A DNA stretch of 64,000 nt from Pelagibius marinus (GTDB lineage Bacteria > Pseudomonadota > Alphaproteobacteria > Kiloniellales > Kiloniellaceae), in the NCBI RefSeq assembly GCF_014925385.1, contig NZ_JACSDK010000015.1, forward strand, positions 186,001-250,000, in the 5' to 3' direction. Below, piece after piece: positions 46,855-55,959 of this stretch; the first letter of the stretch is position 1, and every line of letters begins with the position of its first letter. The notes below the pieces were generated by a model. It worked only from the letters and a program-made list of their open reading frames with translations, was not told the DNA's origin and made no database searches. A program made the position numbers and the translations under genes.

Positions 46855-47265
46855 GTTTCACACCCTCGTTACGTTGCCACAACGTAAAGCCTCCCTTACC
46901 GCGCCGGGTTGTAACCATCAACTGGCTCTCCCGGCATCTATTCCAAGGCCCGGCGTGAACTGCCGTTCGATGTTCATGGTAAGGCGCTTTCTCCCCCGCC
47001 CGCAATGCCCGCATGCCGTGTTGCGGCGCAGCAGAGCCAGAGTCGGCGACCCCGTGCAGCTTAATCTTTCGTGGCCGCGCGGCTTGGCCTTACGATATGA
47101 TTCAAGCCGTCCGGGAATCCGACCGTTCCTTGCTTTCTGCACCGCTAATCGCTTTGTGAAATTGAGAAATAGGTCAGCATAAATTACCTTTTTATTTACC
47201 GTGTTGGGCTCAACCTTTCCTTGAGGCCTGATGACGGCGCGCCGTAACAGCAAGCAGGAATGTGG
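46855..47265. other. 411-bp divergent control region between hppD and the indolepyruvate oxidoreductase
   Basis: No gene was seen; a very long minus-strand open frame that crosses it (46918-50871) is the shadow of the oxidoreductase. Besides the palindrome at 46869-46887, the last about 100 bases are AT-rich (47157-47215) and likely carry the oxidoreductase promoter. Confidence 0.5.
46869..46887. promoter_or_regulatory. Perfect 8-3-8 palindrome at the hppD leader (probable operator)
   Basis: TTACGTTG-CCA-CAACGTAA lies 14 bp before the hppD ATG, next to its ribosome-binding site. The length and symmetry fit a MarR-, GntR- or AsnC-like dimer site. A repressor bound here would block the hppD transcript. 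The regulator gene is not in the window. Confidence 0.6.
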
Positions 47266-50200
47266 ATGATGGCTTTGCAGGCGGTTTCCCTGGACGACAA
47301 ATACGCGCTGGAGCGCGGCCGCGTCTTTCTCACCGGCACCCAGGCGCTGGTGCGCCTGCCGATGATGCAGCGCCAGCGCGACCTGGCCGCCGGCCTCAAC
47401 ACCGCCGCCTTCATCACCGGCTATCGCGGCTCGCCCCTGGGCGGCGTCGACCAGCAGATGGAGCGCGCCGGCGCCTTCCTGAAGAAGCACCACATCCATT
47501 TCCAGGCCGGGGTCAACGAGGACCTGGCCGCCACCGCCGTCTGGGGCACCCAGCAGAACGACCTCTTCGGCGACTGCAACTACGACGGCGTCTTCTCCAT
47601 GTGGTACGCCAAGGGCCCGGGTGTCGACCGCTCCGGCGACGTGCTGCGCCACGGCAACATGGCCGGCGCCTCCCAGCACGGCGGCGTGCTGCTGCTGGCC
47701 GGCGACGACCACACCGCCAAGTCCTCCACCACCGCGCACCAGTGCGAACTGACCTTCATGGATCTCATGATCCCGGTGCTCAACCCGGCCGGGGTGCAGG
47801 AGTTCCTGGACATGGGCCTCTACGGCTGGGCCATGAGCCGCTTTTCCGGCTGCTGGGTGGGCTTCAAGACCATCGGCGAGACGGTGGACTCGTCCGCCAG
47901 CGTCGATGTCGATCCGGCGCGCACCCAGATCATCCTGCCGGAGGACTTCGAGATGCCGCCGGACGGCCTGCACATCCGCTGGCCGGACACCCCGCTGGAG
48001 CAGGAAGAGCGCCTGCACCGCCACAAGATCTACGCCGCCCTGGCCTTCGCCCGCGCCAACAAGCTGGACCGCCAGGTGATCGGCAACGGCAAGCGCCGCT
48101 TCGGCATCATCACCGCCGGCAAGGCCTATCTCGACGTGCGCCAGGCGCTCGACGACCTGGGCATCGACCAGCAGCGCGCCGAGGAGATCGGCATTTCGGT
48201 CTACAAGGTCGGCATGTCCTGGCCCCTGGAGCGGGAAGGGATCAGGCGCTTCGCCGAGGGCCTGGAAGAGATCCTGGTGGTCGAGGAAAAGCGCGCCATC
48301 ATCGAAAACCAGGTGAAGGAGCAGCTCTACAACTGGCGCGCCGACGTGCGCCCGCGCATCGTCGGCAAGTTCGACGAGGAAGGCGACTGGGTGCTGCCCT
48401 CGATCGGCGAGCTGACCCCGGCGCGCATTGCCCGCACCATCGCCAAGCGCATCGCCCGCTTCCACAGCAGCGAAGACATCGAGCAGCGCCTGCGCTTCCT
48501 GGCCGAGAAGGAAAAGGCCATGGAGGCCGGCAAGGCGCCGCTGGCCCGGGTGCCCTACTTCTGCTCCGGCTGCCCCCACAACACCTCCACCAAGGTGCCG
48601 GAGGGCAGCCGCGCCTTGGCCGGCATCGGCTGCCACTACATGGTGCAGTGGATGGACCGCAACACCGAGACCTTCACCCAGATGGGCGGCGAGGGCGTGA
48701 CCTGGATCGGCCAGGCGCCCTTCTCCAAGACCAAGCACGTTTTCGTCAACCTGGGCGACGGCACCTACTTCCACTCCGGCATCCTGGCGATCCGCGCGGC
48801 CGTCGGCGCCGGCGTCAACATCACCTACAAGATCCTCTACAACGACGCCGTGGCCATGACCGGCGGCCAGTCCGTGGACGGCCCGCTGGACCCGGCAATG
48901 ATCACGCGCCAGTGCGCCGCCGAGGGCGTGCAGCGCATCGTCGTGGTGACCGACGAGCCGGACAAGTACCCCCTGGGCGTCAACTGGGCGCCGGGCGTGG
49001 AGATCGAGCACCGCGACCACCTGGACCGGGTGCAGAAGGAGCTGCGCGAGACCGAGGGCGTCACCGTGCTGGTCTACGACCAGACCTGCGCCGCCGAGAA
49101 GCGCCGCCGCCGCAAGCGCGGCCGCTACCCCGACCCGCCCAAGCGCGCCTTCATCAACGAGCAGGTCTGCGAGGGCTGCGGCGACTGCTCGGTGCAGTCC
49201 AACTGCGTCTCCGTGGTGCCGGTGGAAACCGAGTTCGGGCGCAAGCGCGCCATCGACCAGTCGTCCTGCAACAAGGATTTTTCCTGCCTGAAGGGTTTCT
49301 GCCCCAGCTTCGTCACCGTGCACGGCGGCAAGATCCGCAAGCAGCAGCAGGACGGCGCCGGCAGAGGCGAGGCCTCCGGTCCCTGGGAGGCCCTGCCCGA
49401 ACCGCAGATCCCGGCCCTCGACGCGCCCTTCGGCATAGTCGTCACCGGCGTCGGCGGCACCGGCGTGGTGACCATCGGCGCGCTGCTGGGCATGGCCGCG
49501 CACCTGGAAGGCCGCGGCTGCTCGGTGCTGGACATGGCCGGCCTGGCGCAGAAGGGCGGCGCGGTGGTCAGCCACGTGCGCCTGGCGCCCAGCCCGCAGG
49601 ACATCCACGCCGTGCGCATCTCCGCCGGCAGCGCCCGCCTGGTGCTGGGCTGCGACCTGGTGGTGGCCTCCGGCTACGAGGCGCTGTCGAAGATGGCGGC
49701 GGGGCGCACCCGCGCGGTCATCAACAGCCACCAGGTCATGACCGGCGACTTCACCCGCAACCCCGACCTGGCCTTCCCCGGCGGCGAGATGGAGCGTCTC
49801 ATCGCCGAAGCCGCCGGGCCCGGCGGCGCCGACTTCCTGGACGCCACGCGCATCGCCACGGCGTTGCTCGGCGACTCCATCGCCACCAATCTCTTCATGC
49901 TGGGCTACGCCTGGCAGAAGGGCCTGGTGCCGCTCTCCGGCGAGGCCATCGACAAGGCGATCGAGCTGAACGCGGTGGCGGTGGAGGCCAACAAGGCCGC
50001 CTTCCTCTGGGGCCGCCGCGCCGCCCACGACCTGGCCGCGGTGGAGAGGATCGCGACGCCGCGCAGCGAACCGCGCAGCCACCACCTCTCCCAGAGCCTG
50101 GAAGAGGTTATCTCGCGCCGCGCGGACTTCCTGACCGCCTACCAGAACGCCGCCTATGCTGAGCGCTACAAGGCCCTGGTCGAGAAGGCGCGCCAGGCCG

Positions 50201-50757
50201 AGTCGGCCAAGGCGCCGGGCGCCGCCGGGCTCACCGAAGCCGTGGCGCGCTATTACTTCAAGCTGCTGGCGGTGAAGGACGAGTACGAGGTGGCGCGGCT
50301 CTACAGCGCACCGGAATTCCGCCGGAGCCTCAGCGAGCAGTTCGCCGGCGACTACAAGCTCTCCTTCCACCTGGCCCCGCCGCTCTTCGCCCAGCGCGAC
50401 CCCGACACGGGCCACCTGGTGAAGCAGGAGTTCGGCGCCTGGCTGCTGCCGGCCCTGAAGGGTCTGGCGAAGCTCAAGGGACTGCGGGGCACGCCGCTGG
50501 ACATCTTCGGCTACAGCGCCGAGCGCAAGATGGAGCGCAGGCTCATCGCCGACTACGAAGCGCTGCTGGACGAGGTGCTGACGGGGCTTTCGCCCGACAA
50601 TCACGCCCTGGCGGTGGAACTGGCTTCGATCCCGGAGAAGATCCGCGGCTTCGGCCACGTGAAGGAAGGCCATGTGAGGGCCGCCAAGGCCTGCGAAGCC
50701 GACCTGCTCGCCGCCTTTCGCGACCCGACCCTGCGCCACAAGAGCGCTGCGGAATAA
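47266..50757 (+). CDS. Fused indolepyruvate ferredoxin oxidoreductase
   Basis: An about 1163-residue single-chain 2-oxoacid ferredoxin oxidoreductase. The N-terminal part is IorA-like (ITGYRGSPLGGVDQQM, GVNEDLAATAVWGTQQ); the TPP domain has IGCHYMVQWMDR and NLGDGTYFHSG; a cysteine cluster VCEGCGDCSVQSNC with CSGCPHN upstream suggests an Fe-S cluster; an IorB-like gamma domain follows (VVTGVGGTGVVTIGALLGMAAHLEG in pieces). It decarboxylates arylpyruvates from aromatic amino-acid transamination to aryl-acetyl-CoA. Of three close ATGs, 47266 has the best spacing from AGGA. Confidence 0.93.
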   Translation: MMALQAVSLDDKYALERGRVFLTGTQALVRLPMMQRQRDLAAGLNTAAFITGYRGSPLGGVDQQMERAGAFLKKHHIHFQAGVNEDLAATAVWGTQQNDLFGDCNYDGVFSMWYAKGPGVDRSGDVLRHGNMAGASQHGGVLLLAGDDHTAKSSTTAHQCELTFMDLMIPVLNPAGVQEFLDMGLYGWAMSRFSGCWVGFKTIGETVDSSASVDVDPARTQIILPEDFEMPPDGLHIRWPDTPLEQEERLHRHKIYAALAFARANKLDRQVIGNGKRRFGIITAGKAYLDVRQALDDLGIDQQRAEEIGISVYKVGMSWPLEREGIRRFAEGLEEILVVEEKRAIIENQVKEQLYNWRADVRPRIVGKFDEEGDWVLPSIGELTPARIARTIAKRIARFHSSEDIEQRLRFLAEKEKAMEAGKAPLARVPYFCSGCPHNTSTKVPEGSRALAGIGCHYMVQWMDRNTETFTQMGGEGVTWIGQAPFSKTKHVFVNLGDGTYFHSGILAIRAAVGAGVNITYKILYNDAVAMTGGQSVDGPLDPAMITRQCAAEGVQRIVVVTDEPDKYPLGVNWAPGVEIEHRDHLDRVQKELRETEGVTVLVYDQTCAAEKRRRRKRGRYPDPPKRAFINEQVCEGCGDCSVQSNCVSVVPVETEFGRKRAIDQSSCNKDFSCLKGFCPSFVTVHGGKIRKQQQDGAGRGEASGPWEALPEPQIPALDAPFGIVVTGVGGTGVVTIGALLGMAAHLEGRGCSVLDMAGLAQKGGAVVSHVRLAPSPQDIHAVRISAGSARLVLGCDLVVASGYEALSKMAAGRTRAVINSHQVMTGDFTRNPDLAFPGGEMERLIAEAAGPGGADFLDATRIATALLGDSIATNLFMLGYAWQKGLVPLSGEAIDKAIELNAVAVEANKAAFLWGRRAAHDLAAVERIATPRSEPRSHHLSQSLEEVISRRADFLTAYQNAAYAERYKALVEKARQAESAKAPGAAGLTEAVARYYFKLLAVKDEYEVARLYSAPEFRRSLSEQFAGDYKLSFHLAPPLFAQRDPDTGHLVKQEFGAWLLPALKGLAKLKGLRGTPLDIFGYSAERKMERRLIADYEALLDEVLTGLSPDNHALAVELASIPEKIRGFGHVKEGHVRAAKACEADLLAAFRDPTLRHKSAAE

Positions 50758-50905
50758 GGCGCAAGGTTTTTCCGCGCCGGGCGCGAAGCTTCCACACAGA
50801 TTACCTGTTGTATCGTTTCCCCCATCGCGCATAAACTTTTGCGAGAGGGGGGGGTGGGGAAGCTCACTCAATTCCGTTATGCATGCTATTCAGGCTCGGG
50901 GGGCC

Positions 50906-51538
50906 ATGATGCAACGGTTCTTGACCGCGATTCTTACATTCCTTGGGCTGTTGCTCGCCGTGAGCTCGGCGGCCAACGCACAGATCTACGCCGGCCTCCA
51001 CGGCGGCGGCAATTTCCTGCAGGACAGCGATGTCGACGGAAGTGGAATCAATGGTAAGGGCGAGACGGACGCCGGCTTCGTGGCCGGCGGCGTCCTTGGC
51101 TACCGCTTCGGCGTGACGGACAACCTTTCCGTCGATGTCGAGGGCGAGTTTTCCTACCGCTACAATGACGTTGACCAGTTCTCGGCCTCAGGCTTTTCGG
51201 CAAACAGCGGTGGCTATGTGCAGTCCTTCATCTGGATGGCCAATGGCTGGCTGAACTGGCAGATCGGCGACAGCGGCTTCATGCCCTATGCCGGTGGCGG
51301 CTTCGGCGGCGTTCACATCGACATCAAGGATGCGGCGATCGCCGGGGTCCGCTTCGGCAACGACAGCGATTTTGTCATCGGTGGCCAGCTCGGCGGCGGA
51401 CTGGGCTACCAGATCGACGAGCATTTCGCCGTCTCTCTGGACTACCGCTTCCTGATCACCGACGACGCGAACTTCCAGGGCCTGGACGTCGAATACCAGA
51501 GCCACTCGGTCATGGCCGGCATCAAGTATCTCTTCTGA
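50906..51538 (+). CDS. Outer-membrane beta-barrel protein
   Basis: A 210-residue precursor with signal peptide (LTAILTFLGLLLAVSSAANA) and eight-stranded OmpA/OmpW-like barrel pattern: IYAGLHGGGNFL, AGFVAGGVLGYRFG, VDVEGEFSYRYNDVD, FMPYAGGGFGGVH, VIGGQLGGGLGYQI, VSLDYRFLITDD, and C-terminal MAGIKYLF with final Phe. Likely a porin-like or surface protein of unknown function. A G-rich stretch precedes the paired ATGs (50906, 50909). Confidence 0.85.
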   Translation: MMQRFLTAILTFLGLLLAVSSAANAQIYAGLHGGGNFLQDSDVDGSGINGKGETDAGFVAGGVLGYRFGVTDNLSVDVEGEFSYRYNDVDQFSASGFSANSGGYVQSFIWMANGWLNWQIGDSGFMPYAGGGFGGVHIDIKDAAIAGVRFGNDSDFVIGGQLGGGLGYQIDEHFAVSLDYRFLITDDANFQGLDVEYQSHSVMAGIKYLF

Positions 51539-51574
51539 TCTGAGGCCCGTGGCAGGGGGAAGGTGGCCGGCGAC

Positions 51575-52381
51575 CTAGCGCTGCGCCGTCGCTTCGTCGC
51601 CCATGCCTTCCAGGATCCGGTCGGCGCGGCGGGTCGCCGCCTCGAACTGCTCCTCGAAGCCCTTCATCTTCGCCTTGGGCTCCTGGTAGTAGGCGGTCAT
51701 CTTCAGGCCCTGGATGAAAATCCAGTTCAGCACCCGGCCCCAGAAACGCATGGGCCGCACGAAGTCGAAGAGCAGCACCACGCGCTGCTGCGGCGTGTCG
51801 TTCCTCACCTCGTGGTCATAGGTGTCATCGAAGACGATCAGCTTGCCCTGCTCCCAGGGGCACTTCTGATCCTCGACCCGCATATAACAGTTCTCGCGGT
51901 CGTCCGGCACGACGAGGCCCAGGTGGGCGCGCAGGATTCCCTTGGTAACGCCCTTGTGGGCGGTGATGTGATAGCCGGGCTCCAGGATGGAGAACCAAGC
52001 GGTCTGCAGTGTCGGCACCTGCTCCAGCAGCTTCGTAGTGAGCGGCGCGTGGGCGCAGTTCTTCTGCAGCTTGGCACCGAAGCCGTAGAGGATGAAGGTA
52101 CGCCACTGCTGGCCCTTGGCGATGCGCTTCTGGTCGGAGGAAACCTCCTCGAAGGCCGGCACGCTCTCCTTGTACTCCAGGATCTTCATCAACTCGCCGT
52201 GGATTTCCTGCCAGTGCTCCTCGAAGGGCTTCAGGAAGGGGAAATCCGCGGAGTCGAGCACGGGATCGTTGCTGACCAGCGACTGGCTGGCCAGGAAGCC
52301 ACGCAGGCGCCGGATCAGGCGCTTGCCGAACTTCTTGACCTTCTTGCGGCGCGTGGCACGGAAATTATCGGCAAGTTGCAT
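51575..52381 (-). CDS. Aspartyl/asparaginyl beta-hydroxylase family dioxygenase
   Basis: A 268-residue Fe(II)/2-oxoglutarate-dependent oxygenase with the double-stranded helix pattern PGYHITAHKGVTKGILRAHLGLVVP (His ligand in RAHLGL), then IVFDDTYDHEVRNDT (second His) and the 2-oxoglutarate Arg in QQRVVLLFDFVRP. The C-terminal WGRVLNWIFIQGLKMTAYY is hydrophobic and could anchor it. Family members hydroxylate Asp/Asn or lipid A acyl chains (LpxO). It follows a DegT aminotransferase by 14 nt, so the pair probably acts together. The ATG at 52381 (MQLADNFRATRRKK) was chosen; longer frames are shadows. Confidence 0.85.
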   Translation of the reverse strand: MQLADNFRATRRKKVKKFGKRLIRRLRGFLASQSLVSNDPVLDSADFPFLKPFEEHWQEIHGELMKILEYKESVPAFEEVSSDQKRIAKGQQWRTFILYGFGAKLQKNCAHAPLTTKLLEQVPTLQTAWFSILEPGYHITAHKGVTKGILRAHLGLVVPDDRENCYMRVEDQKCPWEQGKLIVFDDTYDHEVRNDTPQQRVVLLFDFVRPMRFWGRVLNWIFIQGLKMTAYYQEPKAKMKGFEEQFEAATRRADRILEGMGDEATAQR

Positions 52382-52395
52382 CTTTGCCTGTCTCC

Positions 52396-53625
52396 CTATT
52401 CGGCGGCACGGGCGGGCATCGCTGCCGCCGGCGGCAGCAGCCGGCGCACCAGCTGGGCCATGCGCTGCAGCTCGCCGTCCGGCATGTCGTCGTAGCACGG
52501 CAGGATAATCAGCTTGCTCAGCAGCTCGGCGGCCACCTGGGGCTCCAGCTCCGGGCGGTCCTCCGGCGCGGCAACGGCCTGGTTGCGCGGCAGGTTGGCG
52601 GCGTCGAAGCCCTGGCGGCGCATCTCGGCGATGAAGGGCAGCGGCGCCTCGATCACGGCCGGGAAAGCCCAGTAATCGTGATGGGCGTTACCCTGGCCCG
52701 GCAGCGTCAGGCAACCGTCCAGCAGATCCCGCAGGCGCCTGCCCTTGGCGGCGCGGCGCTCCAGATCCGCCGGGTCGAAGCGCTCCAGGCGGCGGCACAG
52801 CAGGGCGGTCAGCGCCGCCGAGGGGCGGATGCGCAGGCTCTTGGCCTTCTTGTACTTGGCGACGTTGCGCACCTTCTCCGATACCTGGTCCTCGAAGTCC
52901 TTGCCCTGCAGCGCATAGAACTGCTGCAAGAGGCCGAATACCAGCGGCAGAGACAGGAGTTTGAGGCCGGCGAACTGGAACACCCGCCTGGCCTGGCGCT
53001 TGGTCGGCTGGATCGGATAGCCCGACTGGATGGCGCGCATCTTCTCCAGAAGGCCCGGCTTGCGCACGTTCACCAGGCCGCCGCCCAGGGCCGTGGCGTT
53101 TTTCAGCGGGCCGAAGGAGAACATGGTGAGGTCGGCCTTGGGGTTGCCCGGATAGTCGAGGCCGTTGAACACCTGGGCACAATCCTCGACGACGATGAGG
53201 CCGGCCTCGTGGGCGGCGTCGCAGAGGTGGTCGAACTGCAGGCGGCAGCCGAAGAGGTGGGCGACGATCAGCACCTTGGAGCGCGGGGTGATCGCCCGCT
53301 TCAGGGATTCCGCCGTCGGCGTCAGGCTGTCCAGGTCGAAGTCGATGGGCACCGGCTGGTAGCCCTCGCGCTTCACGATGTTGACCATGCCGTTGATATT
53401 CATGGCCGAGAAGATCACCTCGTCGCCCGGATCGAGTTCCAGGGCCTGCAGCAGCAGGTCGAAGCCGCTGCGCACGGAGAAGGTCAGCAGGGTGTCCTCC
53501 CCGGGCCAGTAGGACTCGGCGCGGGCGGTCAGATCCTCCCGGCGGCCGGCGGTCACGCAGGCCCAGGCCCCGGCCAGGAGATCACTCCAGCCGATCTGCA
53601 GCTTCATCCGCGGCCATAGCCTCAT
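52396..53625 (-). CDS. DegT/DnrJ/EryC1/StrS-family aminotransferase
   Basis: A 409-residue PLP enzyme. The DegT pattern includes GDEVIFSAMNINGMVNIVKREGYQPVPID in separate strands, Asp148 in VVEDCAQ (pyridine N), and catalytic Lys175 in MFSFGPLKNATALGGG. Typical substrates are nucleotide-linked keto sugars, but the family is also seen in lipid and amine pathways. The C-terminal part is less typical of sugar aminotransferases. Together with the adjacent hydroxylase it may modify an envelope lipid or peptide; that is inference. No sugar-nucleotide genes lie nearby. Confidence 0.85.
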   Translation of the reverse strand: MRLWPRMKLQIGWSDLLAGAWACVTAGRREDLTARAESYWPGEDTLLTFSVRSGFDLLLQALELDPGDEVIFSAMNINGMVNIVKREGYQPVPIDFDLDSLTPTAESLKRAITPRSKVLIVAHLFGCRLQFDHLCDAAHEAGLIVVEDCAQVFNGLDYPGNPKADLTMFSFGPLKNATALGGGLVNVRKPGLLEKMRAIQSGYPIQPTKRQARRVFQFAGLKLLSLPLVFGLLQQFYALQGKDFEDQVSEKVRNVAKYKKAKSLRIRPSAALTALLCRRLERFDPADLERRAAKGRRLRDLLDGCLTLPGQGNAHHDYWAFPAVIEAPLPFIAEMRRQGFDAANLPRNQAVAAPEDRPELEPQVAAELLSKLIILPCYDDMPDGELQRMAQLVRRLLPPAAAMPARAAE

Positions 53626-53795
53626 AAAAAAGCGCCCTCCGGCGATCCTCTGCGACCACGGCGCGAGGCCGGCAGGCCGCCCGGCCTCACATTTCCGTGA
53701 TGCCGCGAAGGTACACCCCGGACCCGCAAAACACTAGAGATTCGGCTGCGACAGATTCGCCGGGCCGCCCGCCCGGCCGGCCCCCCCGCCGCCGC

Positions 53796-54857
53796 CTACT
53801 GGAGGCGCCAGTAGTCCCCGAAGTCGTTCTTGCGGCGCTGCTTTTCGGTGACGAAGTCCTCGTCCAGCTTGCCCTGCAGCACCTGGACGATGTCCTGACG
53901 CACCCGCGCGTTGTTGCGGTAGTACTGGTGTCCGGTGGGGTCGGCGGACCAGGCGTTGGCGCCCTTGGCCTCCCAGGTCACCTTGGGAGCCACATTGACC
54001 ACCGAGACCTTGCCCGGCAGTCCGGCATCGCCGCGCGGGCCGCTGCGCCCCAGGCGGTCCGGGTTGCCCATGGCGTAGTCGCTGGCCTTCAGGGCCAGGT
54101 CCTGATGGTTGTAGTAGACCGTCAGGCGCCGGCTGCCGCGCAGCAGCGGCGCGATTTTGTGGCCCGCCTGCAGGGTGTCGTCGTCCTCGTCGGCGGCGGC
54201 CAGGATGACCTCGTCGAACAGCGGCGGAATGTTGTTGCCGACGAAGGTGCGCATGGCCTGCACCGCGCCGCGCAGGGCCCAGTTGCCCATGGAATGGCAC
54301 ATCAGGTGGATGCGCCCGTCGCAGCGCTCGCTGCGCGGGGTGTTGCGGATGAAGTCCGTGGCCTTGAGGATCGCCCGGCCCAGGGCCAGGCCCGAGGTCT
54401 CGGCCCGCTTGCGGTCGTCGTGGTAGGTGCGCACCCCCACCCCGGCGCCGGCGGAGGGCCAGGTGAAGAGCAGCAGGGTCATGTCCTTGCCGCCGGCGGC
54501 CAGCCACTGCTGCAGTTGCACCGCGCGCCCGGCCGCCTCGCGAAAGGTGTGGTCGTAGCCGTGCACGAAGATCAGGGCGTCGCCCTTCTTCAGCATCTCG
54601 GCGCGCACCTCGTCGAAGATCGCCCTGCTGCCCAGCTTCGACTTGTCGGCGTCCGCCTTGTCCAGGCGCTCCGGCGCCAGGGCGATCTTGCCGCTGTTGA
54701 TGAAGCTGTCGAGGTCCTTCTTGTAGAGGTCCTTGCCGGCGAAGCTGACCTTGCCGAAGCGCAGCTCGTCCAGGTTGGGGTGGAAGTCCTCGCCGATCTC
54801 CGGGTTGGCCCCGCCGGAAATTTTCCGGTTGGTGCCGAAATAAATGTTCGTTGCCAT
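53796..54857 (-). CDS. DUF900-type alpha/beta hydrolase
   Basis: A 353-residue protein starting MATNIYFGTNRKISGGANPE, with ALIFVHGYDHTFREAAGRA (oxyanion region), LLFTWPSAG and the nucleophile elbow CHSMGNWAL with Ser189, typical of the DUF900 esterase/lipase-like group. A later DEDDDT segment and NHQDLALKASDYAMGNPDRLG probably supply the acid and loop. No signal peptide. The substrate is unknown. The ATG is preceded by a GGGGAAGACGG signal. Confidence 0.85.
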   Translation of the reverse strand: MATNIYFGTNRKISGGANPEIGEDFHPNLDELRFGKVSFAGKDLYKKDLDSFINSGKIALAPERLDKADADKSKLGSRAIFDEVRAEMLKKGDALIFVHGYDHTFREAAGRAVQLQQWLAAGGKDMTLLLFTWPSAGAGVGVRTYHDDRKRAETSGLALGRAILKATDFIRNTPRSERCDGRIHLMCHSMGNWALRGAVQAMRTFVGNNIPPLFDEVILAAADEDDDTLQAGHKIAPLLRGSRRLTVYYNHQDLALKASDYAMGNPDRLGRSGPRGDAGLPGKVSVVNVAPKVTWEAKGANAWSADPTGHQYYRNNARVRQDIVQVLQGKLDEDFVTEKQRRKNDFGDYWRLQ

Positions 54858-55015
54858 GGCCGTCTTCCCCTTTTCTGGCCGCTTGTCCGACCCCCGCCCG
54901 GCCCTCGCTCACAGGTCGCTGAACCCGGCGCCGGGCGAGCTTACCAGCCTTCCATTCGGCGCGGCAGGGACAGAAAGGGGGTAACGCGGGGGGAGTAGGT
55001 CCCGCCGACGCGGCC

Positions 55016-55654
55016 TCAGCCCCCGCCGCCTTTGCCCGCGGCCCGCGCGCCCGGCCCCCGGCGCACCTCGGCGCGCAGCGCCTTGAGCTCTGCGCGGAAA
55101 CCCTCCGCATCGCCGTAGTCGATGAAGCGGCGGTAGCGCGGGTGCGGCATGCGCACCCGCAGGGCGTGCTTGATCGGGCACCAGTACTGCTCCGAGCGGC
55201 TGGCCGCCTCGCGGGCGTAGGCGATGACCCCGTTGGCGTAGCCGCAGTAGGCGCAGTTCAGCTTTTCGATGCCGTTCAGGTAGGCCAGGCGGTGGCGGTC
55301 GACGATGACATAGTCGGCACGCCGCACCCGCTCCATGCGCCAGGCGGGAAAGCAGATCCAGAGATAGACGGTCACGCTCAAATCCATGAGGACCAGCGGC
55401 ACGATGAGGCCGTAGACCGCCGGCGCCACGATCAGGGCCGCCAGGGGCGACCTGCGAAGAAAGGTCAGGATGCCGGTGCGGATCTTGCGGTGCTGGCGCA
55501 GCACCTCCTCCTCGAAGACCGCCCGCTGCTTCTCCATGCGGTACCGGAACCTGGAGCGCTGCGCCTCCAGCTTACGCTCCAGCTCGTCCTCCAGGCTGAC
55601 CAGACGGTGGACCAGATCGTCGATTTCGCTTTCTCCAGGCTTGGCGGGGGGCAT
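55016..55654 (-). CDS. Conserved membrane protein with Cys motif
   Basis: A 212-residue protein: N-terminal coiled coil (about 8-55, rich in Glu/Arg), two transmembrane helices (SPLAALIVAPAVYGLIVPLVL and LSVTVYLWICFPA), then a cytoplasmic part with LNGIEKLNCAYCGYANGVIAYAREAASRSEQYWCPIKHA in pieces. The three cysteines with nearby His may bind metal. This resembles a widespread uncharacterised proteobacterial family. ATG at 55654 with GAGAGGA upstream is preferred to a TTG at 55672. Confidence 0.78.
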   Translation of the reverse strand: MPPAKPGESEIDDLVHRLVSLEDELERKLEAQRSRFRYRMEKQRAVFEEEVLRQHRKIRTGILTFLRRSPLAALIVAPAVYGLIVPLVLMDLSVTVYLWICFPAWRMERVRRADYVIVDRHRLAYLNGIEKLNCAYCGYANGVIAYAREAASRSEQYWCPIKHALRVRMPHPRYRRFIDYGDAEGFRAELKALRAEVRRGPGARAAGKGGGG

Positions 55655-55959
55655 GGGCGGGGGTCCTCTCAAGCGGCTGCTCCGACGGCGAAGCCCCCAT
55701 TCTAGGCCTAGCCTGATACCCTATGCAGGTCCAAATAGGTCAGGCTCCGCAATGCCTTGCAGGGATCACCTTGCAAGCGGCGCGGAAAGCGCCTATGTAT
55801 ATCTCGACGATATTGGCCGACTGACTGGGCCGCTACGCCACGTCACTGACGGGCGCGCACGTTTCAGACTATCTCTCCAAAATCGACGACCCGGGACTGC
55901 GGCGACGAATTCTCGTGCGCCCGCGCCCACGTGCAACCCGTTAGTGAAAGGCAAATACC
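55655..55959. other. 305-bp divergent region with the cold-shock gene leader
   Basis: No gene was seen. It should hold the cspA promoter and a long 5' leader, usual for cold-shock genes. An inverted repeat CTTGCA-10 nt-TGCAAG lies at 55756-55777. Confidence 0.45.

Noticed and set aside
46918-50871. Very long minus-strand open frame (1317 codons)
   Set aside because: It lies opposite the indolepyruvate oxidoreductase, whose motifs are clear; the opposite frame is the usual high-GC shadow, with low-complexity Ala/Gly/His composition.
53759-53777. GCCGGGC/GCCCGGC hairpin downstream of the DUF900 hydrolase gene
   Set aside because: The stem is strong but GC-rich sequence makes such hairpins frequent, and no U-run follows on the minus strand.
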